A DNA stretch of 64,000 nucleotides from CAWAND01 sp963797485 (lineage in GTDB: Bacteria; Chloroflexota; Anaerolineae; Anaerolineales; E44-bin32). The stretch is from the NCBI GenBank assembly GCA_963797485.1, contig CAWCPF010000003.1:868001-932000 (forward strand). The letters are read 5' to 3'. Of this stretch, positions 55,233 to 63,782 are shown piece after piece. How positions within the stretch are numbered: the stretch's first letter is position 1; each line of letters opens with the position of its first letter. The translations under genes and the position numbers were made by a program. The notes beneath the pieces are model-generated. The model was not told the DNA's origin, searched no databases, and saw only the letters and a program-made list of their open reading frames with translations.

Positions 55233-56163
55233 CGTCCACAACCTGACCAAGAAGTTCGGGGATTTCACCGCCGTCGACGGGGTCAGTTTTGACGTCCAAC
55301 CCGGGGAAGTGGTCGGGTACCTGGGGCCGAACGGGAGCGGGAAAACCACCACCATCCGCATGCTGTGCGGTCTGCTCAGCCCGACCGAAGGTTCGGCCGA
55401 GGTCATGGGGGTGGACGTGGTCAGAGACCCCGAGGGTGTCAAACGCAAGATCGGCTACATGTCGCAGAAGTTCTCGCTGTATGACGACCTCACCGTTCTG
55501 GAGAATTTGAGGTTCTATGCTGGTGTGTACGAGATCCCGGAAAACGCGGAAGCAGGGCGAATCCAAGAGGTCCTGGCGCTGGCCGGCCTCGAATCCCGCA
55601 CGCGCAGCCCCACGCTGGATCTCTCAGGCGGGTGGCGCCAGCGGCTGGCGCTGGGATGCGCCATCATCCACCGGCCGCCGCTGTTGTTCCTGGATGAACC
55701 GACCAGCGGCGTCGACCCGGTCGCCCGGCGCGAATTCTGGGAGCTGATCTATACGCTGGCCGCCGGCGGGACGACGGTCTTCGTCACCACCCACTACATG
55801 GACGAGGCCGAACACTGTGGCCGGGTCGGGTTTATGCACGCCGGCCGGCTCCTGGCTTTTGACAAGCCGTACAAACTCAAGCGTGACTACCTGCAGGGCA
55901 CGGCTTGGCTGCTGGAGGCCGATCCCCTGCTCGACGCGGTCGAGGCTTTGAGCGGAATGACCGGCGTCATCCAGGCTCGTATGCATGGCGATCGGGTGCT
56001 GGCGATTACCGAGTCCAACCAGTGGACGGCCAAGTCGCTGGCCAAGGCGCTCGGTGACAGGCGGATCGAGTGCCTGGGGGCGGTCGTCTCCGAGCCGACG
56101 CTCGAGGATGTATTCACCTTCCTCGCCCATGTCGGTGACGCCAGGGTTGCCCGGACAGCCTGA
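55204..56163 (+). CDS. ABC transporter ATPase, second of two
   Basis: 319 residues. Walker A GPNGSGKTTTIRM, Q loop in YMSQKFSLYDDLTVLENLRF, signature DLSGGWRQRLALGCAI (Trp where Met/Gln is usual) and Walker B LFLDEPTSGVDPVARREFW. ATG at 55204 is chosen because translation is coupled to the overlapping upstream ATPase. Together the two ATPases correspond to the fused double ATPase (YbhF-type) of other exporters. It is convergent with the histidine kinase. Confidence 0.93.
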   Translation: MAVSPPLAISVHNLTKKFGDFTAVDGVSFDVQPGEVVGYLGPNGSGKTTTIRMLCGLLSPTEGSAEVMGVDVVRDPEGVKRKIGYMSQKFSLYDDLTVLENLRFYAGVYEIPENAEAGRIQEVLALAGLESRTRSPTLDLSGGWRQRLALGCAIIHRPPLLFLDEPTSGVDPVARREFWELIYTLAAGGTTVFVTTHYMDEAEHCGRVGFMHAGRLLAFDKPYKLKRDYLQGTAWLLEADPLLDAVEALSGMTGVIQARMHGDRVLAITESNQWTAKSLAKALGDRRIECLGAVVSEPTLEDVFTFLAHVGDARVARTA

Positions 56164-56174
56164 CGACGGGCGCG

Positions 56175-57724
56175 TCACCTCTCAGGCGACTTCCCGGGCA
56201 GGTCTGGGTCCGGTTGGGCCAAGGGCAGCCGGATTTCAAACGTGGTTCCTTCCCCCACCCGGCTCTCCACGCGCACGCTGCCCCCATGCGCCTTGGCAAT
56301 CCACTCCACGATCGACAGGCCCAGACCAGCCCCGGATGAGGTCGGGGGCAATTCGGTTTCAGTGGCGCCTCGCGTTCGTGACGGATCGACTTGATAGAAA
56401 CGCTCAAACAGGTGGGGCAGATGCTCAGGCGGGATGCCGGGCCCGTTATCGCTGACCCGCAAATAGGCGCAGGAGTCCGGCTCCGCCAGGCCGGCACTGG
56501 CGTCAATTCTGACCACCGCGCGGTCCGCCGCGGCTGAATACTTGATGGCGTTTTCGATCAGATTGGCGATCAGGCCGCGATAGAAACGTCCGGTCGCCGA
56601 GCACGGTCAACTCCGGCAGGGTCCCGGCCACCAGCGTGACCCCGCGCCGGGCTGCCAGGGGCGCCAGCCGCTCGACTTCCTCCAGGGCCAGATCGCTGAG
56701 GTCGAGGCGCTCAAGCGTGAGCACGGTTTGGCCCGAATCCGTCCTCGACAGGGTCAGCAGATTGTCCACCAGACGAGTTCATCAAGTCGCCTTCGGATTG
56801 AATGACCGACAGGGCCTGGGCCAACTCTGCGGCCGAGTGGCCCGGGCCGGAGGCCCGCGCCGCCTCGAGCTCGATGATCGTCAGCGGCGTCCGCAGCTCA
56901 TGGCTGGCATCGGCCGTGAAGCGCCGTTGGCGGTCAAAGGCGGCCTCGATCCGGTCGAGCATCCCGTCGAAGGTGTCGGCCAGCTGCCCGAGCTCGTCCG
57001 GGCGAGCGAGGTTGAGACGCAGGCTCAAATCGGTCTCACCCAGCCGCTGGGCGGTCTGGGTGATCGTCTTGACCGGCCGCATGGCCCGGTCCGCCAGCCA
57101 AAATCCCCCGCCCAGGGCGACCACCAGCGTGCCCAGCGAACCCAGAATGAGTGTCACCATCAGCCTTGCCAATTGGCCGTCCGGGTCAACCGGGCTGCCC
57201 ATGACCAGGAAGGCCACCAGATTGTTGTCCAAAGTGATCGGCGCCAGCAAGAAGAAGTATTCTGACTGCACCCCGTCCGACCCGTTGGAGGCGGACGTGA
57301 TGGTGTACGTCAGCGGGTTGGCGGGGCTGCCTCGGCTGATCTCGGACTGGGTGATGTCGGTAATTTCCTCGGCGCTCAGCGTGCCGGAGAACTGGACCAC
57401 GCGGCCGGAGGGGTCGGTCAGGGCCATGACGTCGGTGTCCTGGAGCAGAGGCTGGGCGTTGTCGGGCATGCTGGGCAGGGAGAACCGCCCGGCGCGCTCG
57501 GCCTCACGACCAGGCAGCTGAACCAGCGCCTGAAGCCGGCCGAACTTGTTTTCGAGGCGGGCCAGACTGGCCTCGCGCAAGTCGTGCGACTGCTGGACAA
57601 AGATGAAGACGGAGAACGCCAGCAGGACAATGGCCAGGATGGCCACGAACCACATCGTCAGCCGGAAGCGGATGCTGGTCAGCACCTGGCGCGCTCGTTC
57701 GACCAGCCGGCGGCGGATCCTCAT
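56175..57724 (-). CDS. Sensor histidine kinase (two membrane helices, HAMP), two frameshifts
   Basis: N-terminal helix (RLTMWFVAILAIVLLAFSVF), an extracytoplasmic sensor domain of about 140 residues, a second helix (LMVTLILGSLGTLVVALGGG) and HAMP. The H-box is RFTADASHELRTPLTIIELE. The rest is split: LVDNLLTLSRTDSG continues after a one-base shift at about 56776, and YRGLIANLIENAIKYSAAA after one at the AAA at 56584-56586. VSDNGPGIPPEHLPHLFERF and SSGAGLGLSIVEWIAKAHGG are the ATPase end. The whole kinase is about 515 residues. Its start overlaps the regulator stop by 4 bases. Confidence 0.88.
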
Positions 57725-58404
57725 CGGGGGTCCTCAGGATCGACCAGGCGGTAGCCAACCCCCCGGACGGTTTCCAGCATGGGCGCCCCGAAGGGCTCGT
57801 CAATCTTCCGCCGCAGTCGCCTCACGTAGACATCGACCACATTCGAGCTTCCCTGAAAGTCATAGCTCCAGATGTGGTCCTCTGCCAGCTGCCGCGTGAC
57901 CACCCGGTTGCGATTGCGCATGAGGTACTCCAGCAGGGCGAACTCCTTGGCCGTCAAGCGGATGGCGCAGCCGGCGCGCTCGACCCGGCGCGCCGCCGGA
58001 TCGAGGCTCAAGTCGCCGACCCGCAGCTCCGGGAACTTGTCGTCCGCATCCCGCCGGAGCAGGGCCCGGAGCCTGGCCAAGAGCTCTTGGAGCGCAAACG
58101 GCTTCACCAGGTAGTCGTCGGCGCCGCTGTCCAGGCCAAGCACGCGGTCATCCACCGTGTCGCGCGCGGTCAGCATCAGGATCGGGCTGGTTACCCGCTG
58201 GCGCCTCAAATTGCGGCACACGGTCAAGCCATCCAGCCTGGGAAGCATGACGTCCAGGATAATGGCATCGAACTCAACCGTCAGCGCCCAGGCTTCGCCC
58301 TCCTCGCCATCAAAGGCGGCATCAACGGCATAGCCGTCATCCATCAGGCTGCGCCGAAGTGATTCGCTCAGGCGCCGGTTGTCTTCGACCAAGAGAATGC
58401 GCAC
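57721..58404 (-). CDS. OmpR/PhoB-type response regulator
   Basis: 227 residues from GTG 58404, preceded by GAGGGTTC. The receiver has VRILLVEDNRR, phospho-Asp in DAIILDVMLPRLDG, and Lys in DDYLVKPFALQELLARLRAL. The winged-helix domain ends RKIDEPFGAPMLETVRGVGY. First gene of the regulator-kinase operon, divergent from htrA. The intergenic region between them carries repeats fitting tandem binding by this protein. Confidence 0.95.
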   Translation of the reverse strand: MRILLVEDNRRLSESLRRSLMDDGYAVDAAFDGEEGEAWALTVEFDAIILDVMLPRLDGLTVCRNLRRQRVTSPILMLTARDTVDDRVLGLDSGADDYLVKPFALQELLARLRALLRRDADDKFPELRVGDLSLDPAARRVERAGCAIRLTAKEFALLEYLMRNRNRVVTRQLAEDHIWSYDFQGSSNVVDVYVRRLRRKIDEPFGAPMLETVRGVGYRLVDPEDPR

Positions 58405-58458
58405 GCTGGTTGAACCCTCGAGCCGATCGTCCGCTCTAAGAATACTCCACCACATCCA

Positions 58459-58521
58459 GATGACAGTTGGATGAACGCCGTCGGTATCTCCGGACACCTC
58501 ATGTTTCATCTGGCTGTCATG
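58459..58521. promoter_or_regulatory. Paired OmpR-type direct-repeat sites between the two-component system and htrA
   Basis: Site 1 (plus strand) GATGACA at 58459-58465 and GATGAAC at 58470-58476, 11 bases apart. Site 2 (minus strand, 58503-58521) CATGACAG then AGATGAAAC, again about 11 bases apart. Both follow ATGACAG-N2-3-GATGAA. Two inverted copies in a divergent promoter region are what a PhoB-like tandem dimer would bind. Confidence 0.65.
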
Positions 58522-58627
58522 TCGGCCTCCTAGACTGCGGGGTGTCTGAAGACAGGGCGGCAGGAGACCGCCGATTGTGAATTCTGTAACAAATCGTATC
58601 CGTTGAGTTGAATGGAGGAGGTTGGAC

Positions 58628-59863
58628 ATGTTGCTCCCAAAGAAAGCTCTTCTCGTGCTGGCCCTTCCAATTCTGGCATTGACCGGCTTCAGCGGGGCGG
58701 CCCTGGCCGACAGCCGCCTTGCCCAGACCACGCAAGTGCCCACAGTTTCGTCCCCGGTTCTGCCCGTGGACGTCGCCGGCTCCTCGGGCGCGCTGGCTTC
58801 CTACCAGAACCTGTTCGAGTCGATCTACACCCAGGTGAACCCGTCGGTGGTCAACGTGCGAGTCGCGTCCGGCGGGACCCAGGACTCGTCATTCGGCCCT
58901 AGCCAATCCAACCCGTTCGGTTTCTCGCAGCAGCAGCCCGTCCAGCAAGCGCTGGGTTCGGGTTTTGTGTGGGACAAACAGGGGGACATCGTGACCAACA
59001 ATCATGTCATCGATGGCGCCTCCCAGATCGAAGTCCAGTTCTCCGACGGCACCTCCGTGCCGGCCACCGTGGTCGGGGCGGACCCCAACAGCGACCTGGC
59101 CGTCATCCGGGTCAAGGTGGACTCGAGCCTGCTCCGGCCCGTAAGCCTGGCCAATTCGAGCCAGGTTCAGGTGGGTCAGATTGACATCGCCATCGGCAAC
59201 CCGTATGGGCTGTCGGGCACCATGACGCAGGGGATCGTCAGCGCCATCGGCCGATCGCTGCCGGTGCAGTCGCAAGACGGCAATCCCGGTCCGACTTACT
59301 CCATCCCCGACGTCATTCAAACGGATGCCGCCATCAATCCCGGCAACTCAGGCGGGGTGCTGCTCGACACGCAGGCGCGGGTTATCGGGGTCACAGCCGC
59401 CATACGGTCGCCGGTGGACGCCAATGCCGGGATCGGCTTTGCCATCCCGTCCAACATCGTCAAGAACGTCGTGGCATCCCTGATCCAGACCGGCCAATTC
59501 CAGCATCCGTGGATTGGAATCAGCGGCACGTCGATGACCTCGGACCTGGCCACGGCCATGGGTCTGAATGCCCAGCAGCGCGGGGCGCTGGTGGTGAGCG
59601 TCACCGCCAACAGCCCCGCCGCCGCGGCCGGGCTACAGGGCAGCCGGCAGCAAACCTCGATCAATGGCGAGGCCGCGCCGGTCGGAGGGGACATCATCAC
59701 CGCCGTCAACGGGCAGCCGGTCAACAGCTTTGAAGATCTGTCCTCAATCCTGTTCAACAGCGCCCACGTCGGCCAGGCCATCTCCCTGAGCGTCTTGCGC
59801 GGCGGACATACCCAGACCGTCTCGCTCACTCTGGGCACGCTGCCCGACCAAATTGGAGGCTAA
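58628..59863 (+). CDS. htrA: HtrA/DegP-type serine protease with PDZ domain
   Basis: 411 residues from ATG 58628 (AGGAGG nearby). A signal peptide ends at about residue 28 (ALAD). The trypsin-like domain has the catalytic triad His in IVTNNHVIDG, Asp in NSDLAVIRV and Ser in NPGNSGGVLLD. One PDZ domain (about 300-405) has AAAAGLQGSRQQ and GGDIITAVNGQPVNSFEDL. It degrades or refolds proteins outside the membrane. It is divergent from a two-component system with sites in between, so it is likely part of that stress regulon. Head of an operon-like run. Confidence 0.95.
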   Translation: MLLPKKALLVLALPILALTGFSGAALADSRLAQTTQVPTVSSPVLPVDVAGSSGALASYQNLFESIYTQVNPSVVNVRVASGGTQDSSFGPSQSNPFGFSQQQPVQQALGSGFVWDKQGDIVTNNHVIDGASQIEVQFSDGTSVPATVVGADPNSDLAVIRVKVDSSLLRPVSLANSSQVQVGQIDIAIGNPYGLSGTMTQGIVSAIGRSLPVQSQDGNPGPTYSIPDVIQTDAAINPGNSGGVLLDTQARVIGVTAAIRSPVDANAGIGFAIPSNIVKNVVASLIQTGQFQHPWIGISGTSMTSDLATAMGLNAQQRGALVVSVTANSPAAAAGLQGSRQQTSINGEAAPVGGDIITAVNGQPVNSFEDLSSILFNSAHVGQAISLSVLRGGHTQTVSLTLGTLPDQIGG

Positions 59864-59877
59864 GCGTCATTCCATGG

Positions 59878-59913
59878 GGCGGAGACCGGCGGTCATGGCC
59901 GCCGGTCTCCGCC
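59878..59913. other. Perfect 15-bp inverted repeat after htrA
   Basis: GGCGGAGACCGGCGG - TCATGG - CCGCCGGTCTCCGCC, 15-bp perfect stem, six-base loop. It is followed by G-rich DNA, not T's. It lies between htrA and the next gene. It may stabilise or process the htrA transcript or attenuate read-through. Confidence 0.65.
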
Positions 59914-59959
59914 GGGGGGACGCCGGTCGCGTCGTCTGAAACAAGCAAGGAGGACTCTC

Positions 59960-60325
59960 GTGAAACAACTCCCGGCACTGGTGGCGGCCTTTGTCATGAC
60001 GGGCATGGTCGGCGTGATCATGCTCGGGATTGGCGCCAACGCGCTGCTGAACAAGAACACCCAGCCGACGCTTGACTCGGCGGTAAGCGCCGCACCGGCC
60101 AGCACCGCCGGTGACGCTTCAGCCCAGGTTCAGCAGCTCGAGGCCCGGATCGCCGAGTACCAGGCGCGCGAACAGCAGTACCAATCGGTCGTCAACGGGC
60201 TGCAGCAGCAAGTCGCCCAGGAGCAGAACCAGGTCCAGGCGTTCGCCCAGCTTCTGGGTGAGCTGCAAAATCGCGGCGTGATCTCTATTCGGGGGGATGG
60301 GACCATTCTCATCCCCAGGAGGTAG
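59960..60325 (+). CDS. Membrane-anchored coiled-coil protein of unknown function
   Basis: 121 residues from GTG 59960, after AAGGAGG. An N-terminal helix (LPALVAAFVMTGMVGVIMLG) anchors it; then an Ala/Ser/Thr-rich linker and a Gln-rich coiled coil (VQQLEARIAEYQAREQQYQ and onward to FAQLLGELQ). The end is GVISIRGDGTILIPRR. Probably exported and anchored, with the coil outside. It belongs to the htrA-apbE run. Confidence 0.7.
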   Translation: MKQLPALVAAFVMTGMVGVIMLGIGANALLNKNTQPTLDSAVSAAPASTAGDASAQVQQLEARIAEYQAREQQYQSVVNGLQQQVAQEQNQVQAFAQLLGELQNRGVISIRGDGTILIPRR

Positions 60326-60329
60326 TCGT

Positions 60330-60590
60330 ATGAAAAAGACCAAGGCCATGATGAGGCTGTGGTTGGCGAGCGTTAGCCTGGGAGGGTTCCTTGGAGGCTG
60401 GGCCCTGTTGGCGCAGGCCCCCAAGCCGGCATCCGCCAGCAACGATAGCGCCATCGTCCAGCAACCGCTGCCGACCCTGGCGCCGCTGCCTGCGATCGGC
60501 AGCGACGCAGGCACCGCCAGTCTGGGCGCCTCGCTTCCCTCGTTCCGGTCAAGGGCTTTCATGCCGGTGTTTCGAACCGGCGGCTCATAA
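60330..60590 (+). CDS. Small exported protein of unknown function
   Basis: 86 residues starting MKKTKAMMRLWLASVSLGGF, after CCAGGAGGTAGTCGT. It has a signal peptide or anchor, then a Pro/Ala-rich region. The segment SDAGTASLGASLPSF loosely resembles the D-T/S-G-A-T/S region that ApbE modifies but does not fit the consensus spacing. It lies four bases after the coiled-coil gene and about 50 bases before apbE. Confidence 0.6.
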   Translation: MKKTKAMMRLWLASVSLGGFLGGWALLAQAPKPASASNDSAIVQQPLPTLAPLPAIGSDAGTASLGASLPSFRSRAFMPVFRTGGS

Positions 60591-60644
60591 AGCCCTATGC
60601 ATGCCTTGACCGGCGCCGGCTCGCAGGGGCAGGTGAAAGCGTCC

Positions 60645-61586
60645 ATGCAGACATACGCATTTCGCGCCATGTCAACCGATATTGTTCTGGCGGCCGAGGG
60701 CCGGCCCGAGCTGCTCCGCCTGGGGTTTCGCGAGGCGGCTCGGGTCATCCGCGACGGCGCGGCGCGGTTTTCGCGTTTCTCTATGAGCAGCGAGCTATCC
60801 AACCTCAATCGTGCCTCAGGCTCATGGCAGGCGGTCTCCGAAGACATGCTGGATGTGCTTCTCCAGGCCCGCCGATGGGCAAACGAAACCGACGGGCTCT
60901 TCAATCCCGCCGTGCTTCCGGCACTCAATGCCAGCGGCTACGACCGAAGCTTCGAGCTTCTTGGAACCCCGGGGTCGGGGCCGCCGTTCCCGGAGTCGGT
61001 CCCCCCGGTGATGGATTTCAGGGCGGTGGAGTTCGACCGGAAGCGACAGCGCGTACGGCTGCCTGCCGGCATGCAAATCGACCTGGGCGGTGTAGCCAAG
61101 GGCTGGATCGCGGAGCAGGCGGCGCGTGTGTTGTCCGGCTATTCGGAAGGCTGCGGAGTGAACGCCGGGGGGGACATGGTCCTGGTCGGGCTGCCTGCCG
61201 GTCAGGCGGCCTGGCCCGTGGCTCTGGAAGATCCGCGTCGTCCGGACGCCGACCTGGCGCTTCTGCGAGTGCCGGCAGGCAGCCTGGCCACCTCCTCGGT
61301 GTCCAAACGGCAATGGCGCCGCGACGGGAAGCTCCAACACCACATCATCGATCCGCGCACCGGGGAGCCGGCGGAGACAGTCTGGCTGAGCGTGACGGCA
61401 ATCATGCCCTCCGCCACCGGCGCCGAAGCCTTCGCCAAGGCCCTGCTTATCGGCGGCCCGGCAGCGTCGGACTCGCTCACCGCCGGCCATCCGGAGCTGG
61501 CGTTCATCGCCGTCGATCGACACGGCCGGTTATGGGGTTCGAAGCACAGTCAGGAGATCTGTCATGATGCCATCGCCTTGGCCTGA
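60645..61586 (+). CDS. apbE: FAD:protein FMN transferase (ApbE)
   Basis: 313 residues from ATG 60645 (60597 is an alternative). Family features are MSTDIVLAAEG, RFSRFSMSSELSNLNRASG, and the metal/flavin regions IDLGGVAKGWIAEQAARVL and NAGGDMVLVG. The end has HHIIDPRTGEP and TGAEAFAKALLIGG. ApbE attaches FMN to Thr/Ser of proteins outside the membrane. There is no classic signal peptide. It overlaps the following ferric-reductase-like gene by 23 bases, so they are translated together. Confidence 0.93.
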   Translation: MQTYAFRAMSTDIVLAAEGRPELLRLGFREAARVIRDGAARFSRFSMSSELSNLNRASGSWQAVSEDMLDVLLQARRWANETDGLFNPAVLPALNASGYDRSFELLGTPGSGPPFPESVPPVMDFRAVEFDRKRQRVRLPAGMQIDLGGVAKGWIAEQAARVLSGYSEGCGVNAGGDMVLVGLPAGQAAWPVALEDPRRPDADLALLRVPAGSLATSSVSKRQWRRDGKLQHHIIDPRTGEPAETVWLSVTAIMPSATGAEAFAKALLIGGPAASDSLTAGHPELAFIAVDRHGRLWGSKHSQEICHDAIALA

Positions 61587-62304
61587 AAAGGCCCATTCGG
61601 ACTCGGTCAGTGGGCTGCTGTGGGCTGGATTGGCCTCGTTGCTTGGGGGCGCCGGTCTCTTCCTGCTGCTCCACTCAAGCCTCGGCCTCCAGCTCTTGAG
61701 CAGCCTGGACGAGCTGTTTGCACTCAGCACCGTCCAGCTCATGTGGTACATCACACGTGCCTCGGGCCTGATGGCCTACGTGATGCTTTGGCTGTCCACA
61801 GCCTGGGGGCTGGCTGTGTCCAGCAAGATCCTCGACCGGCTGCTCCACCGCACCTTCACCTATGACTATCATCAGGTGCTGTCATTGCTGGCGGTCGGTT
61901 TCCTGCTCCTGCATATGGGCGTGCTGCTCTTCGATCGGTACATGCCTTACTCGCTGCCCCAAATCCTCGTGCCGCTTATCTCACCCTACCGCCCGGTGTG
62001 GGTCGGCGTGGGCGTGGTGGCGTTCTACTTGATTGGGCTGGTGACCGTGACCTTCTACTTCCGCGGCCGGATCGGGATGCGGACTTTCCGCGCCATCCAT
62101 GTGCTCAGCCTGGTCGGATACCTGGGCGGATTGGCCCACTCTGTGATGGCCGGCACGGATTCGGTCCTGCTGTCCACCCAGTTGTTTTACGCTGGGACCT
62201 TCCTGGTGACCTTCTTCCTGTTGGCCTATTGGGTGCTGACAGCCCTCCAGCGGCGCCTGGCCGGGGCGCTTCAGCCGGCCCGGGTCAAGACCTCGCGGCG
62301 ATAG
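61564..62304 (+). CDS. Ferric-reductase-like transmembrane protein (YedZ/MsrQ-like heme domain)
   Basis: 246 residues, six membrane helices. Conserved His residues suited to heme b are in TYDYHQVLSLLAVGFLLLHM and RAIHVLSLVGYLGGLAHSVM. TRASGLMAYVMLWLSTAWGL is a family start motif. It should carry electrons across the membrane. No NADPH-binding domain is present, so it would need another donor. Overlap with apbE suggests that the acceptor is an FMN protein. The partner is unidentified. Confidence 0.85.
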   Translation: MMPSPWPEKAHSDSVSGLLWAGLASLLGGAGLFLLLHSSLGLQLLSSLDELFALSTVQLMWYITRASGLMAYVMLWLSTAWGLAVSSKILDRLLHRTFTYDYHQVLSLLAVGFLLLHMGVLLFDRYMPYSLPQILVPLISPYRPVWVGVGVVAFYLIGLVTVTFYFRGRIGMRTFRAIHVLSLVGYLGGLAHSVMAGTDSVLLSTQLFYAGTFLVTFFLLAYWVLTALQRRLAGALQPARVKTSRR

Positions 62305-62378
62305 CGCCTGTTCGTCGCCCGGCCAGAGCCACGGCTCCTGCCGGGAAACTCTCCTGAGTTCGACGGGTCCCCGACCGG

Positions 62379-62407
62379 ATGACAGCCAAGGTCTCCACCT
62401 CTATAAT
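62379..62407 (+). promoter_or_regulatory. Promoter of the DUF6220 gene
   Basis: ATGACA (62379-62384), 17-base spacer, perfect TATAAT (62402-62407), about 60 bases before the ATG. Confidence 0.6.
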
Positions 62408-62467
62408 GGGCTGACCGTTGCAGCGCACTCTGGCCCGGTCTGACCGGGAGGCGAGGGAGAGGGACCC

Positions 62468-62896
62468 ATGAAGAACTTCGCGGCAAGTGCCTATGTCGTC
62501 ATGATCTGGCTTTTCCTGTTGGGGCTGTTGGCCCAATTCATTTTGGCCGGGCTGGCGCTGTTCGACAGCGGGACGATCTGGGACGTCCACATAGGGGTCG
62601 GTTACAGCGTTGGCTACCCCCTGCTGCTGAACGTCATCTTCGGCCTGCTGGCCAGGCTGCCCAGATCAGCATGGGGGCGGCTGGGGCTGGTGTTCGGTCT
62701 GTACGTCATCCAGGTCTTTCTGCCCGGCCTGCGCACCAGCCTCCCGCTGGTGGCGGCCCTGCACCCGATCAACGCTCTGCTGATCTTCTGGGTCAGCGTG
62801 GCGACGCTGCGCCACGCCCGGCAGTTCGCGCCCCGGCCGATAGGAACGCTTGAACCCTCCGCGGCGCCGATGCCGGCCGGATCGCAGACCGCCTGA
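62468..62896 (+). CDS. DUF6220-type membrane protein
   Basis: 142 residues, four membrane helices. DVHIGVGYSVGYPLLLNVIF and LVAALHPINALLIFWVSVAT hold the conserved His residues typical of DUF6220 and of cytochrome b-like four-helix proteins. Possibly heme-binding. Preceded by GAGGGAGAGGG and its own promoter. It may extend the redox module of the upstream genes. Confidence 0.75.
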   Translation: MKNFAASAYVVMIWLFLLGLLAQFILAGLALFDSGTIWDVHIGVGYSVGYPLLLNVIFGLLARLPRSAWGRLGLVFGLYVIQVFLPGLRTSLPLVAALHPINALLIFWVSVATLRHARQFAPRPIGTLEPSAAPMPAGSQTA

Positions 62897-62994
62897 TCGG
62901 GAGGGGGTCGCGGGGCGGTGGGGCCGCGCCGCCCCGAACAGGGCAGGCTTACAATGAAGGCGTCCGCTTGGCCAACCGGCCGGAGGAGGGCGCG

Positions 62995-63768
62995 ATGACC
63001 TTCAAGGTCAGCACTCAAGGCAACCGAAAACTCGAACAGCTTCTGGCGCGGGTCAATGCCGATGAAGAGCTGCTTCAGCTGTGGGAGTGCGCCAACATCA
63101 CGGCGACCGAACGCGCCGGGATCAGCGATCACGGCCCGGTGCACATCCAGATTGTGGCCAATGCCTGTGTCAAGTTGCTGAGGCTGCTTCGCGACGCCGA
63201 TATCGTCCCTAGCATTGTTAAAGATTACGGCATGGCCTACGAAGATGCCGAAGTGGTCGTGGTCCTGGCGGCCTGCCTGCACGATATCGGGATCGCCGTT
63301 CACCGGGACAACCATGAGACCTACTCGCTCAATCTGGCTTATCCAAAGGCGCGCCAGCTGCTGGCGGAGTTGTACGATGAACCCCAGCGCACCAAGATCG
63401 TGGCCGAGGTGCTCCACGCCGTCATCGCCCACCGCTGGGACGTCACCTGCTTCACGATAGAGGCCGGGGCGCTCAAGGTGGCCGACGCGCTCGACATGAC
63501 CGAGGGCCGGTCACGTATCCCCTTCGAAGCGGGTGAGATCAACATCCACTCGGTCTCCGCCCAGGCCATCGAGGAGGTCTCCATCCAGCGCGGCGAAGAA
63601 CGCCCGATCCGCCTGGATATCGAGCTCAACAACTCCGCCGGGATTTTTCAGATCGATGAGCTGTTGAGACGTAAGCTCACCAACTCGACCTTGAGGCCGT
63701 ACGTAGAGGTGTTTGCTCACATGGAGGGCGAGAGCGAACGCCATTTGCTGGAGATTTACCGGCTGTGA
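62995..63768 (+). CDS. HD-domain phosphohydrolase
   Basis: 257 residues from ATG 62995, after GGAGGAGGG. Metal-binding residues are the His in SDHGPVHIQIVANAC, the HD pair in ACLHDIGIAVHRDNH, the His in LHAVIAHRWDVTC and Asp in LKVADALDMTEGRSR. The C-terminal part (about 190-257) is a small beta-rich region. Proteins of this form hydrolyse phosphoesters, often nucleotides; substrate not identifiable. It lies convergent to the CBS-domain gene. Confidence 0.88.
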   Translation: MTFKVSTQGNRKLEQLLARVNADEELLQLWECANITATERAGISDHGPVHIQIVANACVKLLRLLRDADIVPSIVKDYGMAYEDAEVVVVLAACLHDIGIAVHRDNHETYSLNLAYPKARQLLAELYDEPQRTKIVAEVLHAVIAHRWDVTCFTIEAGALKVADALDMTEGRSRIPFEAGEINIHSVSAQAIEEVSIQRGEERPIRLDIELNNSAGIFQIDELLRRKLTNSTLRPYVEVFAHMEGESERHLLEIYRL

Positions 63769-63782
63769 CCCCTGGCCGGGGT

